Part shown: in pieces, positions 57,490 through 64,000 of the stretch
How the letters are laid out: each line of letters opens with the position of its first letter
Numbering within the stretch: position 1 is the first letter of the stretch
Source of the DNA: Hordeum vulgare subsp. vulgare
Lineage: Eukaryota > Streptophyta > Magnoliopsida > Poales > Poaceae
NCBI RefSeq assembly: GCF_904849725.1
Contig: NC_058524.1
Span: 493,460,263-493,524,262, forward strand
Direction of reading: 5' to 3'
DNA: 64,000 nucleotides
Notes under the pieces: model-generated
Database searches by the model: none
What the model saw: only the letters and a program-made list of their open reading frames with translations
Told to the model about the DNA's origin: nothing
Made by a program: the position numbers and the translations under genes

Positions 57490-58740
57490 GTGGCATCATG
57501 AGCTAGGTTCATGCGTAGATGTCTTCTCGAGTAGAACACAAAAGTTTTTGTGGGCGGTGATGTGCGTTTTGCTTCCCTCCTTAGTCTTTTCTTGATTCCG
57601 CGGTATTGTTGGATTGAAGCGGCTTGGACCGACATTACTCGTACGCTTACGAGAGACTGGTTTCATCGCTACGAGTAACCCCGTTGCTCAAAGATGACTG
57701 GCAAGTGTCGGTTTCTCCAACTTTAGTTGAATCGGATTTGACCGAGGAGGTCCTTGGATGAGGTTAAATAGCAACTCATATATCTCCGTTGTGGTGTTTG
57801 CGTAAGTAAGATGCGATCCTACTAGATACCCTTGGTCACCACGTAAAACATGCAACAACAAAATTAGAGGACGTCTAACTTGTTTTTGCAGGGTATGCTT
57901 GTGATGTGATATGGCCAACGATGTGATGTGATATATTGGATGTATGAGATGATCATGTTGTAATAGATAATATCGACTTGCACGTCGATGGTACGGCAAC
58001 CGGCAGGAGCCATAGGGTTGTCTTTATACTAACGTTTGTGCTTGCAGATGCGTTTACTATTTTGCTAGGATGTAGCTTTAGTAGTAATAGCATGAGTAGC
58101 ACGACAACCCCGATGGCAACACGTTGATGGATGATCATGGTGTGGCGCCGGTGACAAGAAGATCGTGCCGGTGCTTTGGTGATGGAGATCAAGAAGCACG
58201 TGATGATGGCCATATCATGTCACTTATGAATTGCATGTGATGTTAATCCTTTTATGCACCTTATTTTGCTTAGAACGACGGTAGCATTATGAGGTGATCT
58301 CTCACTAAAATTTCAAGACGAAATTGTGTTCTCCCCGACTGTGCACCGTTGCTACAGTTCGTCATTTCGAGACACCACGTGATGATCGGGTGTGATAGAC
58401 TCAACGTTCACATACAACGGGTGCAAAACAGTTGCGCACGCGGAACACTCGGGTTAAGCTTGACGAGCCTGGCATGTGCAGACATGGCCTCGGAACACAT
58501 GAGACCGAAAGGTCGAGCATGAATTGTATAGTTGATATGATTAGCATAGAGATGCTTACCACTAAAACTATTCTCGACTCACGTGATGATCGGACTTGAG
58601 ATAGTGGATTTGGATCATGTACCACTCAAATGACTAGAGAGATGTACTTTTTGAGTGGGAGTTCTTAAGTAATATGATTAATTGAACTAATTGTCATGAA
58701 CATAGTCTAATGGTCTTTGCGAATTACGATGTAGCTTGCG
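57490..58740 (+). other. Primer site and leader of Angela copy 2
   Basis: Starts GTGGCATCATGAGCTAGG, identical to copy 1, and stays collinear with 3253-4490 to the end of the leader. The leader is better conserved between the two copies than the coding region. Confidence 0.8.
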
Positions 58741-61700
58741 CTATAGCTCTACTGTTTTTATATGTTCCTAGAGAAAATTTAGTTGAAAGTTGATAGTAGC
58801 AAACTTTGTAGACTAAGTCTGTAAAACCGAGGATTGTCCTCGTTGCTACGCAGAAGGCTTATGTCCTTAATGCACCACTCGGTGTGCTGCACCTCGAGCG
58901 TCGTCTGTGGATGCTATGAACATCCCACATACACGTTTCTGATGACTACACGATAGTTCAGTGCAAAATACTTAATGGCTTAGAAGCAAGGCGCCGAAAA
59001 CGTTGTAAAACGTCACGGAACATAAGTGATGTTCTAAAGAGATGAAATTGTGATTTCATGCTTGTGCCCTTGTTAAGAGGTACGAGACCTCCGACAAGAT
59101 TCTTTGTCCACAAAGTAAAGGAGAAAGGCTCAATTGTTGAGCATGTGCTCGGATTGTCTGAGTACGACAATCACTTGAATCAAGTGGGAGTTAATCTTCC
59201 AGATGAGATAGTGATAGTTCTCCAAAGTCACTGCCACCAAGATGTGAGAGCTTCGTGATGAACTATAACATATCAAGGATAGATACAATGATCCTTGAGC
59301 GATTCGTGATGTTTGACACTGCGAAAGTAGAAATCAAGAAGGAGCATCAATAGTTGATGGTTTGTAAAACCACTAAGTTTCAAGAAAGGCAAGGGCTAGA
59401 AGGGATACTTCGTGAAAACGGCAAAACAGTTGCTGCACTAATGAAGAGACCCAAGATTAAACCCAAACCCGAGACTAAGTGCTTCCGTAATGAGGGGAAC
59501 AGTCACTGAGGCGGAGCAACTCTAGATACTTGGTAGATAAGAAGGCTGGCAAAAGTCAAGAGAAATATGTTAGATATGCATGATGTTGATGTGTACTTTA
59601 CTAGTACTCCTAGTAGCATAAGGGTATTGGATACCGGTTCGGTTGCTAAGTGATTAGTAACACGAAATGAAAGCTACGGCATAAACGGAGACTAGCTAAA
59701 GGCGAGGTGACGATACGTGTTGGAAGTGTTTCCAAGGTTGATATGATCAAACGTCGCACGCTCCCTCTACCATCGGGATTGGTGTTAAACCTAAATAATT
59801 GTTATTTGGTGCTTGCGTTAAGCATGAACATGATTGGATCGTGTTTATTGCAATACGATTATTCATTTAAAGAGAATAATGGTTACTCCATTTTCTTGAA
59901 TATTCACCTTCAATGGTTTATTGAATCTCGATCATAGTGTTACACATGTTCATAATATTGGTGCCAAAAGATATGAGTTAATGATGATAGTACCACTTAC
60001 TTGTGGCACTGCCGCTTGAGTCATGTTAGTATAAATTGCATGAAGAGGCTCCATGCTGATGGATCTTTGTACTCACCTGATTTTGAATCACTAGTGACAT
60101 GCAAATCATACCACATGAGCAAGGCCTAGTTTTCATTGAGATGAAACAAGATAGTAACTTGATTGGAAGTGATACATTTTGATGTATGCAGTCCAATGGG
60201 TGCTGAGGCACGCAGTGGATATCATTATGTTCTTACTTCAATGACGATTTAAGTAGATGCAAGAGTATTTACTTAATGAATCACAAGTCTGAAATATTGA
60301 AAAGTTCAATTCTGTTTCAGAGTGAAGTTCGTCGTAACAAAAGGATAAACTGTCTAGGATATGATCATAGAAATGAATATCTGAGTTACGAGTTTTGGTA
60401 CGCAGTTAAGACAATGTGGAAATTGTTTCGCAGTTCATGCCACCTGGAACATCATAGTGTGATGATGTGTCTGAACGTCATAGCCACGCACTATTTGGTA
60501 TGGTGCATACTATGATGTCTCTTATCGAATTACCACTATCGTTTATGGGTTATGCATTAGAGACAACCGCACTCACTTTAAATAGGGCACCGCGTATTTC
60601 CGTTGAGATGACACAGTATAGACTGAGGTTTAGAGAAATCTAAACTGTCGTTTCTTGAAAGTTTGGGGCTTCGACACTTATGTGAAAAAGTTTCAGTCTG
60701 ATAAGCTCGAACCCAAAGCGGATAAATGCATCTTCATAGGATATCCAAAACAATTGGGTACATCTCCTATCTCAGATCCAAAAGCAAAGTGTTTGTTTCT
60801 AGAAACGGATCCTTTCTCGAGGAAAGGTTTCTCTCGAAAGAATTGAGTGGGAGAGTGGTAGAACTTGATGAGGTTATTGAACCATCACTTCAACCAGTGT
60901 GTAGCAGGGCGCAGGAAGTTGTTCCTATGGCGCCTACACCAATTGAAGTGGAAGCTGATGATGGTGATCATCGAGCATCAGATCAAGTTACTACAAGCCT
61001 CGTAGGTTGACAAGGTCGCGTACTACTACAGAGTGGTACGATAACCCTGTCTTGGAAGTCATGTTGTTGAGCAACAGTGAACCTACGAGTTATGGAGAAA
61101 GCGATGGTGGGCCCAGATTCCGACAAATGGCTGGAAGCCATGAAATCCGAGAGAGGATCCATGTATGAAAACAAAGTGTAGACTTTGGTAGAACTACTTG
61201 ATGGTCATAGGACTATTGAAAAAAAAATGGATCTTTAAAGGAAGACAGACGATGATGGTGATAAGTCACTATTAAGAAAAGCTCGACTTGTCGCAAAGAT
61301 GTTTTCGACAAGATCAAACAAGTTTACTATGATGAGACTTTCTCACTCGTAGCGATGCTAAAGGTCTGTTAGAATTATGTTAGTTGTTGATGCATTATTT
61401 ATGAAATATTGCATGTAGGATGACAAAACATTGTTTTCTCAACGGTTTCCTTGAGCAAACATTGTATGTGATACAACCAGAAGGTTTTGTCGATCCTAAA
61501 GATACTAGCAAGTATGCAAGCTCCAGTGATCCTTCAATGGACTGGTGCAAGCATCTCGGAGTTGGAATATACACTTTGATGAGATGATCAAAGATTTTGG
61601 GTTTGTACAAGGTTTATGAGAAACTTGTATTTCCAAAGAAGTGAGTGGGAGCACTGTAGAATTTCTGATAAGTGTATGTGGTAGACATATTGTTGATCAG

Positions 61701-62458
61701 AAGTAATGTAGAATTTCTGTAAAGCATATAAGGTTGTTTGAAAGGAGTTTTCAAAGCAATACCTGGATTGAGCTACTTGAACGTTGAGCATCAAAGATCT
61801 ATGGAGATATATCGAAAGTGCTTAATGGAAGTTTCGACAAGATACATGCCTTGACAAGTTTTTGAAGGAGTTCAAAATAGATCAGCAAAGAAGGAGTTCT
61901 TGGTTGCGTTGTGAGGTGTGAATTTGAGTAAGACTCAAAACCCGACCCCGGCAGAATAAAGAGAATAGACGAAGGTCGTCTTCTATGCCTTAGCCGTAGA
62001 ATCTAAAGTATGCCATGCTGTGTACCGCACCTGATGTGTGCCTTGACTCAAAGTATGTTGAGAGGTACAGAGAGTGATCCATGATTGAATCACTAGCAGC
62101 GGTCAAAATTTATCCTTAGTAACTAATGGACTAAGGAATTTTTCTCGATTATGGAGGTGGTTAAAGAGTTCGTCATAAAAGGTTACGTCGATGCAAGCTT
62201 TGACACTAATCCGATGAACTATGAGTAGTGAAACGGATTCATATAGTAGAGTAGATATTTGGAGCATTTCCGAATAGCACGTAGTAGCAGCATCTATAAG
62301 ATGACATAAAGATTTGTAAAGAACGCACGGATCTGAAAGTTTCAGAACCATTGACTAAAACCTCTCTCACGAGCAAGACGTGACCAGACTCCAGAACTAT
62401 ATGGGTGTTGGATTCGTTGGAATCACATGGTGATGTGAACTAGATTATTGACTCTAGT
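58741..62458 (+). pseudogene. Decayed Angela gag-pol
   Basis: Remnants in the normal order: gag (about 58760-59500, no intact start), protease (VLDTGS near 59626-59645), gag-pre-integrase (LWHCR near 60001), an integrase tail (VKKFQSDKLEPKADKCIFIG, about 60670-60740), RT pieces (about 61190-61600, e.g. KARLVAK near 61278), and RNase H scraps to about 62440. Frames longer than about 90 residues do not survive. Several domains appear shortened. Because the LTRs are nearly identical, most of this decay must have preceded insertion. Confidence 0.85.
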
Positions 62459-62471
62459 GCAAGTGGGAGAC
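62459..62471 (+). other. Polypurine tract of Angela copy 2
   Basis: GCAAGTGGGAGAC directly before the 3' LTR, the usual Angela/BARE1 tract. Confidence 0.8.
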
Positions 62472-64000
62472 TATTGGAAATATGCCCTAGAGGCAATAAT
62501 AAATTAGTTATTATTATATTTCTTAGTTCATGATAATCGTTTATTATCCATGCTATAATTGTATTGATTGGAAACACAATACTTGTGTGGATACATAGAC
62601 AAAACACTGTCCCTAGTAAGCCTCTAGTTGACTAGCTTGTTGATCAAAGATGGTCAAGGTTTCCTGGCCATAGGCAAGTGTTGTCACTTGATAACGGGAT
62701 CACATCATTAGGAGAATCATGTGATGGACTAGACCCAAACTAATAGACGTAGCATGTTGATCGTGTCATTTTTGTTGCTACTGTTTTCTGCGTGTCAAGT
62801 ATTTATTCCTATGACCATGAGATCATATAACTTACTAACACCGGAGGAATACTTTGTGTGTATCAAACGTCGCAACGTAACTGGGTGACTATAAAGATGC
62901 TCTACAGGTATCTCCGAAGGTGTTCGTTAAGTTAGTATGGATCGAGACTGGGATTTGTCACTCCGTGTGACGGAGAGGTATCTCGGGGCCCACTCGGTAA
63001 TACAACATCACACACAAGCCTTGCAAGCAATGTAACTTAGTGTAAGTTGCGGGATCTTGTATTACGGAACGAGTAAAGAGACTTGCCGGTAAACGAGATT
63101 GAAATAGGTATGCGGATACTGACGATCGAATCTCGGGCAAGTAACATACCGAAGGACAAAGGGAATGACATACGGGATTATATGAATCCTTGGCACTGAG
63201 GTTCAAACGATAAGATCTTCGTAGAATATGTAGGATCCAATATGGGCATCCAGGTCCCGCTATTGGATATTGACTGAGGAGTCTCTCGGGTCATGTCTAC
63301 ATAGTTCTCGAACCCGCAGGGTCTGCACACTTAAGGTTCGACGTTGTTTTATGCGTATTTGAGTTATATGGTTGGTTACCGAATGTTGTTCGGAGTCCCG
63401 GATGAGATCCAGGACGTCACGAGGAGCTCCGGAATGGTCCGGAGGTAAAGATTGATATATAGGAAGTCCTGTTTTGGTCACCGAAAAAGTTTCGGGCTCA
63501 TCGGTAGTGTACCGGGAGTGCCGGGAGGGGTGCCGGGGACCATCGGGAGGGGTGTCACGCCCCAAGGGGTCTCATGGGCTATGGGAAGAGATAAACCAGC
63601 CCCTAGTGGGCTGGAATAAGTTCCCACTAAGGCCCATAAGGTTTGAGAAGGAAAAAAACACAAGGTGGAAAGAGTTTCCAAGTGGGAAGGTGGAATCCTA
63701 CTCCAAGTAGGATTGGAGTAGGACTCCTCCACCTCCAATTTCGGCCAAACCTTGAGGGTTTGAGGCTGCCTCTTCCCTCCCCCTCCCTCCTATATATACT
63801 AAGGTATTAGGGCTGATTTGAGACAACTTTTGCCACGGCAGCCCGACCACATACCTCCACGGTTTTTCCTCTAGATCGCGTTTCTGCGGAGCTCGGGCGG
63901 AGCCCTGCTGAGACAAGGTCATCACCAACCTCCGGAGCGCCGTCACGCTGCCGGAGAACTCTTCTACCTCTCCGTCTCTCTTGCTGGATCAAGAAGGCCG
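62472..64000 (+). repeat. 3' LTR of Angela copy 2, truncated by the window
   Basis: Matches 55697-57225. Its first two bases are TA where the 5' LTR has the canonical TG; this is one of the three differences between the LTRs. Confidence 0.95.

Larger units (their letters stand above)
55697..64000 (+). mobile_element. Angela/BARE1 copy 2, recent insertion, cut by the window end
   Basis: Begins TGTTGGAAATATGCC after GTTAT (55692-55696), the presumed 5' target duplication; the 3' end is outside the window. The 5' LTR (1793 bp), leader, decayed coding region, polypurine tract and first 1529 bp of the 3' LTR are present. The two LTRs align without gaps (offset 6775) and I count three differences (55698, 56098 and 56286 against 62473, 62873 and 63061), so insertion is very recent. 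The coding region is nevertheless full of stops and indels. Confidence 0.94.

Noticed and set aside
56183..57635. Repeated minus-strand frames of 80-150 residues in the Angela LTR
   Set aside because: They recur in every LTR copy (also 1897-2863, 6080-7096 and 62958-63992) and show no known domain; LTR sequence explains them.

Overview
The window looks like nuclear DNA from a Triticeae grass (wheat, Aegilops or barley type). The evidence is three copies of the Angela/BARE1 Copia LTR (terminal motifs, length near 1.8 kb and internal layout all fit), several Athila-type Gypsy elements whose LTRs start TGATACGTC, PIF/Harbinger and Stowaway-like DNA elements, and one intron-containing plant gene with a GC-rich first exon. 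About 90% is transposon-derived. There are no rRNA or tRNA genes, CRISPR arrays or operons.

Region 1 (25-36175) is a three-level nest of LTR retrotransposons resolved by target-site duplications (TSDs). The host is a minus-strand Copia element with 239-bp LTRs, about 4.8 kb without its insertions (TSD GGCCG/GGACG). Its reverse transcriptase was split by Angela copy 1 (1438-7438, TSD TATAC), which later lost its pol region. Gypsy-1 (7907-33214, TSD GCGAT) inserted between its integrase and reverse transcriptase; it is about 8.4 kb without its own insertions and has gag and protease but no pol. Gypsy-1 then received Gypsy-2 (8771-15432, minus, TSD TGGGT) in its 5' LTR and Gypsy-3 (19223-29461, plus, TSD GTCCC/GTCCT) in its 3' non-coding interior. 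Gypsy-3 has a full gag-PR-RT-RNaseH-IN polyprotein with a few breaks, plus an extra coiled-coil ORF between integrase and the 3' LTR.

Region 2 (36176-45893) holds DNA transposons and intergenic sequence: a Stowaway-like fragment, a PIF/Harbinger element with only the Myb/NAM-associated ORF (36717-39376, TSD TTA), a hAT-like GC-rich repeat, a Stowaway-like MITE, and a second decayed Harbinger (41449-44264) interrupted by a non-autonomous hAT-like element (41552-43279).

Region 3 (45894 to about 50300) is the only convincing intact host gene: a four-exon minus-strand PP2C-type protein phosphatase of 365 residues with all its metal-binding motifs, and two CACGTG boxes upstream of its start codon.

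Region 4 (50300-64000) contains a MITE-like element, a large inverted repeat whose arms carry arrays of a GAGGCACG-type motif around a GC-rich core, a minus-strand Angela solo LTR (53243-55023, TSD CATCT), and a very young Angela copy 2 (55697 to beyond the window). Its two LTRs differ at only three positions over 1529 bp although its coding region is badly decayed.

The elements do not cooperate as a pathway. The most notable signals are a young but coding-dead Angela copy, a gag-PR-only Gypsy, and in Gypsy-3 a hairpin plus TATA arrangement like that of the LTRs, repeated just upstream of the extra ORF.
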